NCBI GenBank assembly: GCA_027313705.1
Contig: DAHVDE010000118.1
Coordinates: 1 to 64,000 of the forward strand
Direction of reading: 5' to 3'
Length of the DNA stretch: 64,000 nucleotides
From: Actinomycetota bacterium
GTDB lineage: Bacteria; Actinomycetota; Actinomycetes; Streptosporangiales; Streptosporangiaceae
Part shown: piece by piece, positions 54,671 through 64,000 of the stretch
How the letters are laid out: every line of letters begins with the position of its first letter
Numbering within the stretch: position 1 is the first letter of the stretch
Position numbers and translations under genes: made by a program
Notes under the pieces: model-generated
Databases searched by the model: none
Told to the model about the DNA's origin: nothing
The model's input: the letters and a program-made list of their open reading frames with translations, nothing else

Positions 54671-55375
54671 TTATCCTCCCGCGCCGCCGCCCACAGGCGC
54701 ATCACCCGGACGCAGGCCAGCAGGCCCGGCCGGACTCTTGCTTGATCTGACGAGAGCCGCCACGCTGCCACCGGTGTCGTTCTGCCGTTCGATGAACGGA
54801 CGAAGCGGTGTGAAGCGGATGACGCTCAGCGAGCAAGGATCGATGATGATCCGCTGGTACAAGTCAAGGTGCAGTCCAAGGCTATCGGCCAGGAGCGCCT
54901 TGATCACGTCACCGTGCGAGCAGATCAGGTACACCCCGTCCGGACCGACTTTCTGATTCCAGTCCCTGACCGCAGCTACCACCCGGCGCTGCACGTCGGC
55001 CAGCGCTTCTCCGTCCGCGCCTGGAAACGTGACCGCGCTCGGGTGAGCTTGCACGACCTTCCAGAGCGGCTCGCGGGAGAGCTTGCGCAGTGACTTGCCT
55101 GTCCAGTCACCGTAACCCACCTCGATCAGCCGGGCGTCGGTCTGCGCGGCAAGACCAGGTGAACGCTGATCGGCCGCGATCGCCTCGGCGGTCTGGAAGC
55201 AACGCTCAAGCGGACTGGAGACGATCGCGTCCAGCCTGACATCGGCGAGCCTGGCGGCCACCGCTTTTGCCTGTGCACGGCCGCGGTCGTCAAGCGACAC
55301 ACCAGGAGTCCTGCCGGTGAGGGCAGAGCCGGTCGCTGCCGTAAGGCCGTGCCGCACTACAAGCACCAAGGTCAC
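54671..55375 (-). CDS. Histidine phosphatase family protein (MSMEG_4193-type putative phosphomutase)
   Basis: The 234-residue protein starts MTLVLVVRHGLTAATGSALT, with the catalytic His9 in RHG. It also has SSPLERCFQTAEAIA near 54, GYGDWTGKSL near 90 and the second catalytic His in LICSHGDVIKALLA near 152. This is the histidine phosphatase/phosphoglycerate mutase fold. It is the first gene of the trio with DUF3090 and SCO1664, conserved in actinobacteria near mshC; the substrate is unknown. Confidence 0.92.
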   Translation of the reverse strand: MTLVLVVRHGLTAATGSALTGRTPGVSLDDRGRAQAKAVAARLADVRLDAIVSSPLERCFQTAEAIAADQRSPGLAAQTDARLIEVGYGDWTGKSLRKLSREPLWKVVQAHPSAVTFPGADGEALADVQRRVVAAVRDWNQKVGPDGVYLICSHGDVIKALLADSLGLHLDLYQRIIIDPCSLSVIRFTPLRPFIERQNDTGGSVAALVRSSKSPAGPAGLRPGDAPVGGGAGG

Positions 55376-55453
55376 GCACTGACTCTACGGCCACGCATGG
55401 GGCGCTCGTACCTGAGCCAGCGGCAGATTGCGTGGCAACCGCCGCCAGGTGGG

Positions 55454-56323
55454 TCAGGCCGGGTCAGGGGCGGGCGGATCGGCGGCAGCAGCGTCGGCTG
55501 GCCCGGCCCTCTGCCCGGCCGGAGCGGCCTTCGGCGGATCGGCCACCGCCACCGCCTTGCCCTGGCCTGGATTGTCTTTGACCAGGAAAGATGCATTACC
55601 GAACGTGATCTGATCACCTGGCCGCACGGGCACAGCCCCGGTGACGCGCCAGCCGTTCAGCCTGGTGCCGTTCGTCGAGCCGAGATCGGACAGCAGCCAG
55701 TTGTCGTCTTGCTTCTGCAGCCTGGCATGCCAGCGCGACACGCTGATGTCGGCCACCGTGAAGTCGCAAGACGGCGCCCGGCCGATGCTGAACCTGCGAT
55801 CTTCTTGTCTCGGCAGGAACAGCGGGCGCAGGTCGGCTATCACGGCCGCCGACTCGCGCAGCCGTACCGGCTCCCTGGCAGGACCGGCGGGCGGCGGGAA
55901 CCTGGCGGGCGGCGCCCACTGGTGAGGCGCCATCGCTTGCGCCGGCGTGGCAGCTGGGTCAGGCGGCTGCCACGCCGCAGGCGGCAGGTTAGCCCGCCCG
56001 CCGGCCGCCGGCCACAGCCGCCACAGCCGGCGCCAGAAGCCAGACCTTGGCTGATGGCCGCAGGGCTCGTCCCGCGGCAGGTCGGTGAACAGCTCAGACA
56101 GTTCGGAAGGGAACTTGGCATTGAAGGCGACGTCCATGCGGTAAAGGAAAGTCTCCTGGCTCAGCCGACCTTCGGCAAACCGGTCACGCAGCTTGCCGAT
56201 GGCCTGGTCCCTGTCGGCATCGGAGGCACGCAACTCCTCGCCGCCTGGCGCAGCCGGGCCAGGCACAGGCCTGCCTGGCCCGCGTTTACCTAGCGCCAGC
56301 CGGTCGCTTGACGACGCCCACAT
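55454..56323 (-). CDS. DUF1707 and FHA domain protein
   Basis: In this 289-residue protein residues about 30-85 are a DUF1707 module (LRASDADRDQAIGKLRDRFA, then SQETFLYRMDVAF). A Pro/Ala-rich linker follows, then a C-terminal FHA domain (about 180-260) with FSIGRAPSCDFTVADISVSR, WHARL and GSTNGTRLNG, the Arg, Ser and Asn that bind phosphothreonine. FHA proteins are readers of Ser/Thr kinases, so this is a possible partner of a kinase such as that at 33 kb (inference). It stands alone between the phosphomutase trio and the peptide transporter. Confidence 0.9.
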   Translation of the reverse strand: MWASSSDRLALGKRGPGRPVPGPAAPGGEELRASDADRDQAIGKLRDRFAEGRLSQETFLYRMDVAFNAKFPSELSELFTDLPRDEPCGHQPRSGFWRRLWRLWPAAGGRANLPPAAWQPPDPAATPAQAMAPHQWAPPARFPPPAGPAREPVRLRESAAVIADLRPLFLPRQEDRRFSIGRAPSCDFTVADISVSRWHARLQKQDDNWLLSDLGSTNGTRLNGWRVTGAVPVRPGDQITFGNASFLVKDNPGQGKAVAVADPPKAAPAGQRAGPADAAAADPPAPDPA

Positions 56324-56426
56324 AGCGAAAGTATCGGTCTAAGCCGCAATGCGCACAAGTTGATCGGGCTCCCCATGTGCGGACGTCGCGCACAAGCACA
56401 CCAGGAGCGCGCTCGAATTCACCGGC

Positions 56427-58592
56427 TCAGACAGCACCTGCCGACGGCACCGCTGCCTGCGTCGCGGCAGTGCCGCCTCCGGCCGCGGCGGTCTGGAGCG
56501 GAAAGTGGCAGGCGGCCACGTGGCCAGGTCCGAACGACCGCAGCGCCGGCTCCACCTGTGCGCAGATGTCCTGTGCGAGCGGGCACCTGGTGCGAAACCG
56601 GCATCCTGAGGGCGGGTTGATCGGACTGGGCAGTTCACCGGTGATGCCGATGCCGCGTCTCGAGCGCGCGATAGCCGGCTCTGGCACAGGGATGGCGCCG
56701 ATCAGGCCGGCCGTATACGGATGCGCGTGACGTTCGTAGATGTCGTCGCTGTTGCCTAGCTCGACCAGCTTGCCCAGGTACATGACCCCGATCCGGTCGG
56801 CCATGTACTTCACCACGGCCAAGTCGTGCGAGATCACCACGTAGGTGAGGCCGTGCGCGGTCTGAAGCCGCTTCATGAGATTGAGCACCTGCGCCCTGAT
56901 CGATACGTCGAGCGCGCTCACCGGCTCGTCGGCCACGATCACCTGAGGGTTCAGGGTAAGTGCCCTGGCCAGCCCGATGCGCTGGCGCTGGCCGCCGGAG
57001 AACTCATGCGGGAACCGTTCGACCGCGTTGCGCGGCAGGCCGACCTCGTTAAGCAGTTCGAATACCCGCTCCTGCTGTTCACGGCCCGAGCCGAGACCCT
57101 GGATGGCCAGCGGCTCCCTGATGATGGCGCCGACTCGCATCCGGGGATCGAGCGAGGAATAAGGGTCCTGGAACATCAACTGCAGGTCGCGCCGCCGCCT
57201 GCGCAACTCGCCGCCACGCAGCCTGGAGATGTTGACGCCGCGCAACGTTACCTCGCCGGCGGTCGGGTGCTCGAGCGCGACGACCATGCGGCCGATCGTC
57301 GTCTTGCCGCAGCCAGACTCCCCGACCAGGCCGAAGGTCTCCCCGGCCGCGACCGAGAACGTGACTCCTGACACCGCCTTCACCGAACCGAGCGAGCGCT
57401 GCAGTATGCCAGAAGTGACCGGGAACTCCTTCACCAGGTCCTTGATCTCGAGCAGCGTCTCCGATGCCGTCAGTGGTGCCCTGTCCGCGATCACCGGCCG
57501 GTCGGTGACGCTGAGTTCTGCTATCCCCGTGGCTCCTAGTTCTGCGACCTCAGGTCCTGCGGCGGCCTGAGCCGCCGCCATGGCGGCACGGGCCACGGCA
57601 TCGATCTCCTCGGCCGCAAGCGGGCCGTTAACCGGGTGCCAGCATGAATAGAGGTGACCGGCGGTCTCGCCGATCAGTGACGGCTCCTCTGTCCTGCACT
57701 TATCTGTCGCCATGCCGCACCTGGCCGCGAACCGGCAGCCCGCCGGCGGGTGGCCAAGGTCGGGCGGCAGGCCGGGGATGTTGAGCAGCCGCTGGTTCCG
57801 GTCCTGGGTCAGCCGGGGTATCGAGGCGAGCAGCGCCTGAGTGTACGGGTGATGCATGTGCGCGAACAGTTCAGAGGTCTCTGTCGTTTCCACGATCCGG
57901 CCCGCGTACATGACGTTCACGCGGTCCGCGTGCCCGGCGATCACTCCCATGTCGTGGGTGATCAGGACCATCGCCATGTGCAGCCTGCTGCGCAAGTCAT
58001 CGAGCAGGTCAAGGATCTGGGCCTGGATCGTGACGTCGAGTGCCGTGGTGGGCTCGTCGGCAATCAGCACCTTAGGCTCGCAGGACAGCGCCATCGCGAT
58101 CATCACGCGCTGTCGCAGTCCGCCCGACAATTGGTGCGGATAGTCATTAAGCCGCTCTTTCGGGCGCGGCAAGCCGACCAGGGAGAGTACTTCGGCCGCT
58201 CGTTCGTAGGCTTCCTTTTTGTTGGCACCCCTGTGCAGCGTCACCGGCTCGGCGACCTGGAAGCCGATGGTCTTAGTCGGGTCGAGCGAGGTGAGCGGGT
58301 CCTGGAAGATCATTGCGATCTCGTTGCCGCGAACCTTGCGAAGTTCGCGGTCAGGGAGGCCGACTAGTTCCCTGTCCTGGAGCTTGATGGAGCCGCCCAC
58401 GATATGTCCGCCTGGCGGCAGCAGGCCCATGATCGACAAGCCGGTCATCGACTTGCCGCAGCCAGACTCTCCGACCAAGCCGAGAGTCTCGCCAGGATCT
58501 AGGTACATGTCGACATTGCCGACAGCCTGAATCGTGGTGCTGCTCTGCTTGATGTGCGTAGAGAGATCCTTGATCTCGAGCACAGGGGCCAC
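56427..58592 (-). CDS. Fused oligopeptide ABC importer ATPase (DppD-DppF type)
   Basis: The 721-residue protein carries two complete ATPase domains. The first (about 1-340) has [12 protein letters not shown], signature [13 protein letters not shown], Walker [13 protein letters not shown] and the DppD-type Cys-rich end [14 protein letters not shown]. The second (about 375-690) has [39 protein letters not shown] and [14 protein letters not shown]. The two subunits of a peptide importer are fused in one chain. It powers the permeases encoded just upstream. Confidence 0.95.
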   Translation of the reverse strand: MAPVLEIKDLSTHIKQSSTTIQAVGNVDMYLDPGETLGLVGESGCGKSMTGLSIMGLLPPGGHIVGGSIKLQDRELVGLPDRELRKVRGNEIAMIFQDPLTSLDPTKTIGFQVAEPVTLHRGANKKEAYERAAEVLSLVGLPRPKERLNDYPHQLSGGLRQRVMIAMALSCEPKVLIADEPTTALDVTIQAQILDLLDDLRSRLHMAMVLITHDMGVIAGHADRVNVMYAGRIVETTETSELFAHMHHPYTQALLASIPRLTQDRNQRLLNIPGLPPDLGHPPAGCRFAARCGMATDKCRTEEPSLIGETAGHLYSCWHPVNGPLAAEEIDAVARAAMAAAQAAAGPEVAELGATGIAELSVTDRPVIADRAPLTASETLLEIKDLVKEFPVTSGILQRSLGSVKAVSGVTFSVAAGETFGLVGESGCGKTTIGRMVVALEHPTAGEVTLRGVNISRLRGGELRRRRRDLQLMFQDPYSSLDPRMRVGAIIREPLAIQGLGSGREQQERVFELLNEVGLPRNAVERFPHEFSGGQRQRIGLARALTLNPQVIVADEPVSALDVSIRAQVLNLMKRLQTAHGLTYVVISHDLAVVKYMADRIGVMYLGKLVELGNSDDIYERHAHPYTAGLIGAIPVPEPAIARSRRGIGITGELPSPINPPSGCRFRTRCPLAQDICAQVEPALRSFGPGHVAACHFPLQTAAAGGGTAATQAAVPSAGAV

Positions 58593-58637
58593 GGGGGTGC
58601 TCCTTGGTAGTGAGTGCTAGGGCCGGCTAGGGGGTGT

Positions 58638-59555
58638 CTACCTGCGCCTGAGCCGGACGTCGAGCGCGTCTCTGAGTGCGTCTCCGATCAGGTTCATCGC
58701 CATGACCGTGAGCACGATGCAGAGCCCGACCGGATAGATCTGCCACCAGTAGCCGTCAAGCAGATAGCTAGTGCCGCTCGACAACTGGTCGCCCCAGTCA
58801 AACGTGGGGTAGTTCAAGCCGAACCCTAGGAAGCCGAGTGCCGCGACAAGCAAAATGGCGTCGGCAACCTGGAAGGTGATATTCACCACGACCACGCTCA
58901 GTGCGTTTGGTATCAAGTGCCTGAGCACGAGCCTGGACTGGCGCGCACCCGCAGCTCGCGCCGCGGCCACGAAGTCGCGCACCCGCAGCGTCAGCACCTC
59001 ACCGCGCACCAGCCTGGACGGAACCAGCCACGAGAAGATGCCGATGATAAGGGCAAGGGACACCACGCTCGAGCCCCACTTGGCACCGACGATCAGCACC
59101 ACGAACAAGAGCGGGATAGACAAGATCACGTCGACGATCCGCATCATGATGCCGTCGATGAGACCGCCGGCCAGGCCTGCGATGGCGCCCCAGAGCGTGC
59201 CGACCACCGTGGCGATGACCGCGGCCAGGAAGCCGATCTCCAGCGAGGCCTGACCGCCGACCATCATCTGACCGAGGACGTCGAAACCGTCCTGGTCGGT
59301 GCCGAGCGGATGGCCCTGCACCGGCGGGGAGTTGGACTGGACTATGTTGGCCACGGTCACGTCACCGTGGTAGACGAGCGGGCCAGCCCAGCAGAAGAGC
59401 ACGAAGAACAGCAAGATGCCGACTCCCATGACGGCCAGCTTGTTCTCCGTGAACGACCGGAGGCCGAGCCGCCAGCCGCTCTGGATGTTGGTAACCTCGC
59501 CGCCCTCAGGCGCTGACCCTGGCGAGACTGGGGTGAGCAGCGGTACTTCGAACAT
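58638..59555 (-). CDS. Peptide ABC importer permease (DppC-like)
   Basis: The 305-residue protein has an N-terminal cytoplasmic stretch, a first helix (about 35-58), a periplasmic loop HPLGTDQDGFDVLGQMMVGGQ typical of OppC/DppC, and five further helices. The EAA loop AARAAGARQSRLVLRHLIPNAL is near 200. It forms the channel with the DppB-like partner, whose gene ends 20 bp upstream. Confidence 0.95.
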   Translation of the reverse strand: MFEVPLLTPVSPGSAPEGGEVTNIQSGWRLGLRSFTENKLAVMGVGILLFFVLFCWAGPLVYHGDVTVANIVQSNSPPVQGHPLGTDQDGFDVLGQMMVGGQASLEIGFLAAVIATVVGTLWGAIAGLAGGLIDGIMMRIVDVILSIPLLFVVLIVGAKWGSSVVSLALIIGIFSWLVPSRLVRGEVLTLRVRDFVAAARAAGARQSRLVLRHLIPNALSVVVVNITFQVADAILLVAALGFLGFGLNYPTFDWGDQLSSGTSYLLDGYWWQIYPVGLCIVLTVMAMNLIGDALRDALDVRLRRR

Positions 59556-59574
59556 CTGAGCCTCCAGCAGCCCG

Positions 59575-60534
59575 TTATGCCAGTCTGATTCGCGGATCGG
59601 CTACCGTCAGCGCTATGTCCGCGACGTAGTTGCCTATCACGGTCAGCACACCGCCCATCAAGGTGTAAGCAAGAAGAACGGGGTAGTCCTCGTTTTGCAG
59701 GGCATTGATGAACATGATGCCGAGACCGGGGTAGTTGAAAACGTTCTCGGTGATCAGGTTGCCCGCGAGCAGCAACGGGATGCTCAGGCCGATCAGCGTG
59801 ACCATCGGCAGGCAGGCATTACGCACCAGGTGCCGCAGCAGCACCAGTCGCTCGGGCAGGCCCTTGGCGCGCGCCGCCTTGATGTAATCCTGTGCCAGCG
59901 CGTCGAGCGCCGAGGAGCGCATGAACCTCGAGTAGTTCGCTACCGAGACCATGGTGAGCGTGGCCACGGGCAGCACCATCGCGCGCGGGTCGGCAATCGC
60001 CCCCATGAGCGAACTGTTCTGGCTCACCGCGGCGGGCGCGCCAACCGGGAAGATCGGCAACGTGATCGCGAAGATCTGGATCAGCAGCAGGCCGAGCAGG
60101 AACACCGGCATCGAGTAAGTGATGAACGCGGCGGTCGTGGCCAGGTTGTCGCCGAGGGTGTTGCGCTTGACGGCCTGGTAGATGCCGAGCGGGAAGGCGA
60201 TGGCGATCGCGAAGAACAGGCCGAGTCCTGACAGGTAAGCGGAGATCGGCGCGTGCTGTGCGAGCACGGCGTCGACGGACTCGTTGAGCTTGTATGACTG
60301 GCCGAGATTGCCGCGCAGCAACTGGCCGATGTAAGTGAGGTACTGGAACGGTACCGGCCGGTCAAAGCCGTTTGCCTTATCCCAGGCATTAACCGATGCT
60401 TGCGATGCCCGCAAGCCGAGAACGGCCCGGCCAGGCGGGCCGCCGATCACGTGCAACATCCAGAACGCGAGCACCGAGATGCCGAACAGGATGATCACCG
60501 AAGTGGCAGCCCGGCGGATCAGGTACGTGGCCAT
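59575..60534 (-). CDS. Peptide ABC importer permease (DppB-like)
   Basis: The 319-residue protein begins MATYLIRRAATSVIILFGIS, the usual OppB/DppB first helix. It has FDRPVPFQYLTYIGQLLRGNLG in the periplasmic loop, six helices and the EAA loop YIKAARAKGLPERLVLLRHL near 215. It is the second gene of the importer operon, after the binding-protein gene and an intercistronic hairpin. Confidence 0.95.
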   Translation of the reverse strand: MATYLIRRAATSVIILFGISVLAFWMLHVIGGPPGRAVLGLRASQASVNAWDKANGFDRPVPFQYLTYIGQLLRGNLGQSYKLNESVDAVLAQHAPISAYLSGLGLFFAIAIAFPLGIYQAVKRNTLGDNLATTAAFITYSMPVFLLGLLLIQIFAITLPIFPVGAPAAVSQNSSLMGAIADPRAMVLPVATLTMVSVANYSRFMRSSALDALAQDYIKAARAKGLPERLVLLRHLVRNACLPMVTLIGLSIPLLLAGNLITENVFNYPGLGIMFINALQNEDYPVLLAYTLMGGVLTVIGNYVADIALTVADPRIRLA

Positions 60535-60575
60535 CGTGGTTCTCCTCGGCGACTATTCATCCCTGCTTGCCAGGA

Positions 60576-60610
60576 TGCCTGCCGATGGCCGGAAAGACCA
60601 CCGGCAGGCA
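60576..60610 (-). other. Intercistronic hairpin between binding protein and permease genes
   Basis: TGCCTGCCG (60576-60584) pairs with CGGCAGGCA (60602-60610), a perfect 9-bp stem with a 17-base loop, 19 bp after the binding-protein stop. There is no U-tract. Such hairpins commonly protect or attenuate mRNA so that binding protein exceeds permease. Confidence 0.65.
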
Positions 60611-60628
60611 CCAGGGTTTTCTAGCTAA

Positions 60629-62494
60629 TTACTTGGTGAAGTACCACAGTTCCGGGTTCATGGAGAACTGGGGCACTTCCCAGAACGAGGACTGCGGACC
60701 GGACAGGGTGTTCTTCCACGCGTACACGTGGTCGGAGTCCGGCTGGAACAGCGCGGGCAGGTTGTCCGCGATGAAGCCGGCCTCGGTCTTTACCGCTGAC
60801 TCGTTCGGGCCGTAGACCGAGTTGTTGATCAGCTTGTCCGCGGTCGGGTTGCTGTAGTCACCGATGTTGAACGAACCGCCGGTGTTGAAGATGAAGTTGG
60901 TGGTCGGGTACAGCGAGGTGCTGAACCCGCCGAAGTCCTCAGCGGCCCACTTGTTGATGTTGGCGGGCGCGGCGAGGTCGTAGTAGTTCGAGAGGATGAA
61001 GTTGAACGACTTGCCGACCAGGCTTACCTTGACGCCTGCCTGGTTCGCGTCGGAAGCGAACGCGGTGTCCTCTTGCTGAATGGCGGGTGAGCCGTTGTTG
61101 TAGACCAGCGTGAACGCCAGCGTGGCGCCCTTGGGAATGCCGGCACCGCAATCGGCGCTGCCGGTACCAGGGGTCTCGCAGGTCTGCACGCCGTTGACTT
61201 CCTTCCAGCCGTGCGACGCGAGCAGCGACTTCGCGGCCGAGACACTGAACGCGTACACCGGGTGCAGCGCGTTCGCCGGGGTGAACGGGCTAGGCGGCAC
61301 CGGCGGCACAGGGCCGTCGGCAGCGGCTGCATAACCGTGGAACACGCCTGTGACATAGCCAGACTCGTCGACAAGGTGCGCGAGCGCCTGCCTGACGTAA
61401 AGCTGGCCGATGATCTTGTCCCAGTTGTTGGTCTTGTCCTTGAAGTTGAAGACAAGGTAGTCCCAGCCGAAGTCCGCTTCGCCGAAGACGTTGAAGCCCT
61501 GCTTGGCAAGCGTCGGGATCTGCGGGTAGTCGGTCGAGGGAATCAGGCCGACGGTCAGCTGGCCAGTGCGCAGCGCGTTGTACTCGGCGGCGTCCGAGGT
61601 GTAGGCGACTTCCTCGAACTTGCTGATCGTTGCCTTGGTGCCGCTGTAGTTCGGGTTAGGCACCAAGGTGTTCGAGTCGGTGCTCGGGTCGAAGGCGGCC
61701 AGCTTGAACGGACCGTCGACCACCTGCCAGAGCGGGTTGGTGGCGTAGGTCGCCAGCTTGGTTGACTGCCCGTTGAGGTAGGTGTAGATCTTCTCGGCGT
61801 TAGCGAGCGTGTTGTAGTTGACCGGCTTGCCGCCCGCGGCGTCGATGTTCCACGACGTGCTCGGCAGCGGCTGGAGCAACAGGACCTGGTCGTAAAGCAG
61901 GTAACCAGGGTTGTAGCTCTTGGTGAACTGCATGGTCAACTGGTACTTGCCCGTAGCGGTCGCGCTCGCCACGTTCTGCGGGAAGAAGCCAGGCGAGAAG
62001 TTGCCGTAGTTGGCCGCGCTCAGCTTGACCGCAGCCTTGGCCAGATCAATCATGAACACCAGGTCCTGGGCGTCCACCGGCGCGCCGTTGGACCACTTGT
62101 AGTTGGTCTTCATGTTGATCACGACGGTCTTGTTGTTGTTGCTGAACTTCGGTGCGCTCGCCAGGCTGAGGGGATAGTTGATGTTCAGCGAGTGGCCAAC
62201 CGGAGTCCAGTAGAGCGGCTTCCACATCAGGTCCTGGAAGAAGCTGATGGTGTAAACCGATGAGTTGGCTCCCGGCACGATCGGGAAGATGTACGTGGGG
62301 GTGCTTCCCGCTGGCATGCCGAAGGTGACCGTGCCGCCAGACACCTTCTTCGCGGCCGGGGCAGGGATCGAGCCATACCCGCTGGCCCCTGCATGATTGG
62401 CTGCGCTGGTGCTGCTCTTGGCGCAGGCGGCCAGCGCGGTCACGCCGACGGCGGCCAAGACCGCCATCTTCGTGGCCGTACGGGCAAATGTCAT
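60629..62494 (-). CDS. Peptide ABC importer substrate-binding lipoprotein (SBP family 5)
   Basis: The 621-residue protein starts MTFARTATKMAVLAAVGVTA. The ATG at 62494 has AGGAGG seven bases upstream; an in-frame upstream ATG is not needed. The lipobox ALAAC gives a lipid-anchored protein. The family-5 solute-binding fold is clear: MKTNYKWSNGAPVDAQDLVF near 115, LTMQFTKSYNPGYLLYDQV, and YVRQALAHLVDESGYVTGVF near 380. It captures peptides or similar solutes for the DppBC-DF importer. It is the first gene of the operon. Confidence 0.94.
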   Translation of the reverse strand: MTFARTATKMAVLAAVGVTALAACAKSSTSAANHAGASGYGSIPAPAAKKVSGGTVTFGMPAGSTPTYIFPIVPGANSSVYTISFFQDLMWKPLYWTPVGHSLNINYPLSLASAPKFSNNNKTVVINMKTNYKWSNGAPVDAQDLVFMIDLAKAAVKLSAANYGNFSPGFFPQNVASATATGKYQLTMQFTKSYNPGYLLYDQVLLLQPLPSTSWNIDAAGGKPVNYNTLANAEKIYTYLNGQSTKLATYATNPLWQVVDGPFKLAAFDPSTDSNTLVPNPNYSGTKATISKFEEVAYTSDAAEYNALRTGQLTVGLIPSTDYPQIPTLAKQGFNVFGEADFGWDYLVFNFKDKTNNWDKIIGQLYVRQALAHLVDESGYVTGVFHGYAAAADGPVPPVPPSPFTPANALHPVYAFSVSAAKSLLASHGWKEVNGVQTCETPGTGSADCGAGIPKGATLAFTLVYNNGSPAIQQEDTAFASDANQAGVKVSLVGKSFNFILSNYYDLAAPANINKWAAEDFGGFSTSLYPTTNFIFNTGGSFNIGDYSNPTADKLINNSVYGPNESAVKTEAGFIADNLPALFQPDSDHVYAWKNTLSGPQSSFWEVPQFSMNPELWYFTK

Positions 62495-62850
62495 TGTCAA
62501 TCCTCCTGGATCGCGAGCGATCGCCCGCCGACCCGGCAAGCCGGGATGTGAGTGTCGCCCTTGATACTCCGCAGCGGAGCAACTCGCTCGCCGCCTCATG
62601 TTGTCTTGGCCTCGCCGCCCGCGTACTAGTCAAGATGACCGGTACGTGTACTGCGGGGTTGGGGGAAGCGTAGATTCGAAGCGGTAGAGTTCCTAGGCCG
62701 AAACTGTCACAACTTGTTATCGATGCACGTTTGCCCGATCGGTCGTTTGGCAGCGAATTACCCCCGATACCGCACCTGATCTGCGGATTCGGGTCCTGAG
62801 GTAACGACCGTCCTCACGCTAGCGTGAGGACGGCGGACGGTACGGGCAAC
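62495..62850 (-). promoter_or_regulatory. Leader and promoter region of the peptide importer operon
   Basis: These 356 bases lie between fabI and the binding-protein gene and hold no supported gene. The left part carries the Shine-Dalgarno (AGGAGG). The middle, near 62705-62760, is relatively AT-rich with the small palindrome ACAACTTGT (62709-62717), a likely promoter zone. The right end holds the fabI terminator. Confidence 0.4.
62808..62833 (-). terminator. 26-bp perfect palindrome, terminator of fabI
   Basis: The palindrome is continuous (CCGTCCTCACGCT and its exact complement), giving an 11-bp stem with a 4-base loop, 17 bp after the fabI stop. Only a weak TCGTT follows on the minus strand. 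It separates the fab genes from the importer operon. Confidence 0.75.
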
Positions 62851-63618
62851 TCAGCCCCCGATCGCATGCACGCCGCCGTCAACGTGCACGATCTCACCGG
62901 TCGTGGCAGGGAACCAGTCGGAAAGCAGTGCCACGCAGGCCTTAGCGGCGGGCACCTGGTTCGCCAGGTCCCAGCCGAGCGGCGCCCTGTCGCCCCACAT
63001 CTCCTCGAACCGCTCGAAGCCGGGAATGGATTTCGCCGCCATGGTGCGCAGCGGCCCTGCGGCGACCAGGTTGACCCTGATCTGATGCTCGCCCAGGTAC
63101 CTGGCCAGGTAGCGGGCGCATGACTCGAGGCCAGCCTTGGCGACGCCCATCCAGTCGTACGACGGCCAGGCGAGCGCCGCGTCGAAGTCAAGCCCGACAA
63201 CCGCGCCGCCGCCTTCCTTCATCAGCGGCAAAGCCGCCACCGCGAGTGCCTTGAGCGAGTAGGTCGAGACGTGCAGTGCCATCGACACCTCTGGCCACGG
63301 CGTGCTGAGGAAATTGCCGCCAAGGGCGCCGGCCGGCGCGTTCCCTATGCTGTGCACCACCCCGTCGAGCCCGTCGACGTGCTCGCTGATCCGGTCGGCA
63401 AGCGAAGCAAGTTGCTCCTCGCTGGTGACATCCAGCTCGAGCACCGGCGGCGGGTCAGGCAGGCGCCGCGCGATCCTCTCCACCAGGCTCAGCCGCCCGA
63501 ACCCTGTGAGCACGACGGTAGCTCCCTGCTCCTGCGCGATCTTCGCGACATGAAAGGCGATAGACGAATCCGTGAGCACGCCCGTCACCAGGATTCGCTT
63601 GCCCTCTAGCAGACCCAT
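62851..63618 (-). CDS. fabI: NADH-dependent enoyl-ACP reductase (InhA/FabI)
   Basis: The 255-residue short-chain dehydrogenase fold begins MGLLEGKRILVTGVLTDSSI, the enoyl-reductase glycine motif near 12. It has DVTSEEQL, VHSIGNAPAGALGG near 90, the active-site Tyr/Lys pair in SYDWMGVAKAGLES near 155 and VAAGPLRTMAAKSIPGF near 190. The pattern is that of mycobacterial InhA rather than E. coli FabI. It performs the last reduction of fatty-acid elongation and follows fabG by 78 bp, as in the mycobacterial mabA-inhA pair. Confidence 0.95.
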   Translation of the reverse strand: MGLLEGKRILVTGVLTDSSIAFHVAKIAQEQGATVVLTGFGRLSLVERIARRLPDPPPVLELDVTSEEQLASLADRISEHVDGLDGVVHSIGNAPAGALGGNFLSTPWPEVSMALHVSTYSLKALAVAALPLMKEGGGAVVGLDFDAALAWPSYDWMGVAKAGLESCARYLARYLGEHQIRVNLVAAGPLRTMAAKSIPGFERFEEMWGDRAPLGWDLANQVPAAKACVALLSDWFPATTGEIVHVDGGVHAIGG

Positions 63619-63696
63619 CGCCCACCTGCCCTCTGGAAGATAAGAACCTAGCTTTTCTAGCAGCCAGCCGTGCCTGCGCCGGCTCTCGCCTGCCGG

Positions 63697-64000
<304 letters not shown>

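Overview
The window is a dense, very GC-rich chromosomal segment of an actinobacterium. It carries a complete Pup-proteasome system (pup, prcA, prcB, dop, pafA, ARC ATPase), the PafB/PafC DNA-damage regulators, tatA/tatC, a HelY-type helicase, TrmI, MetH and an InhA-type FabI. The order of these genes resembles the proteasome neighbourhood of Mycobacterium and Streptomyces. A filamentous or soil lineage such as the Streptosporangiales is plausible, but that is inference. No rRNA, intact tRNA, CRISPR array or intact insertion sequence was seen.

Layout. 1-10.9 kb is an accessory-looking end: the N-terminus of a VOC-fold protein, a 1490-residue GH38 mannosidase-like enzyme, two tandem paralogous ATPase/LuxR regulators and a short adenylate-forming-like protein whose ATP loop is eroded. 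10.9-16.2 kb holds an Lrp regulator, acyl-CoA dehydrogenase, M24 peptidase, PIG-L deacetylase, 5'-3' exonuclease and a GNAT. 16.3-22.6 kb is helY-tatC-tatA-pafC-pafB on the minus strand. 22.7-28.0 kb holds a DUF3866 gene with a scrambled 3' end (IS110-like scrap and tRNA-like arm), a Cj0069/ATP-grasp-like protein, a tandem FKBP lipoprotein and a polytopic membrane protein.

28.1-42.4 kb is the Pup-proteasome locus. Read on the minus strand it runs ARC, dop, pup, prcB, prcA, then a four-gene insert, an aldehyde dehydrogenase, and pafA. The insert encodes a vWA protein, a PP2C phosphatase with a membrane anchor, a Ser/Thr kinase with a zinc ribbon, and a Gln/Trp-rich eight-helix membrane protein. 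It has the composition of a TerY-P-type phospho-signalling triad, and it is the most interesting system in the window.

42.7-53.3 kb holds trmI, a site-2 protease with a CBS-like region, a RecB-family nuclease with a near-perfect PafBC-type DNA-damage promoter, a DrrAB-like exporter, a HAD phosphatase translationally coupled to metH, and a PAC2-family gene with no usual start codon. 53.3-56.3 kb holds the SCO1664-DUF3090-phosphomutase trio and an FHA/DUF1707 protein. 56.4-62.5 kb is a complete oligopeptide-type ABC importer. 62.8-64 kb is fabI followed by the C-terminal part of fabG.

How the genes connect: Dop prepares Pup (which ends in Gln), PafA attaches it, ARC unfolds tagged proteins and PrcAB degrades them. 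PafBC, encoded nearby, probably switches on the RecB-family nuclease at 44.9 kb after DNA damage. The vWA/PP2C/kinase insert could add a phosphorylation layer at the envelope or at the proteasome; only the gene context supports that.
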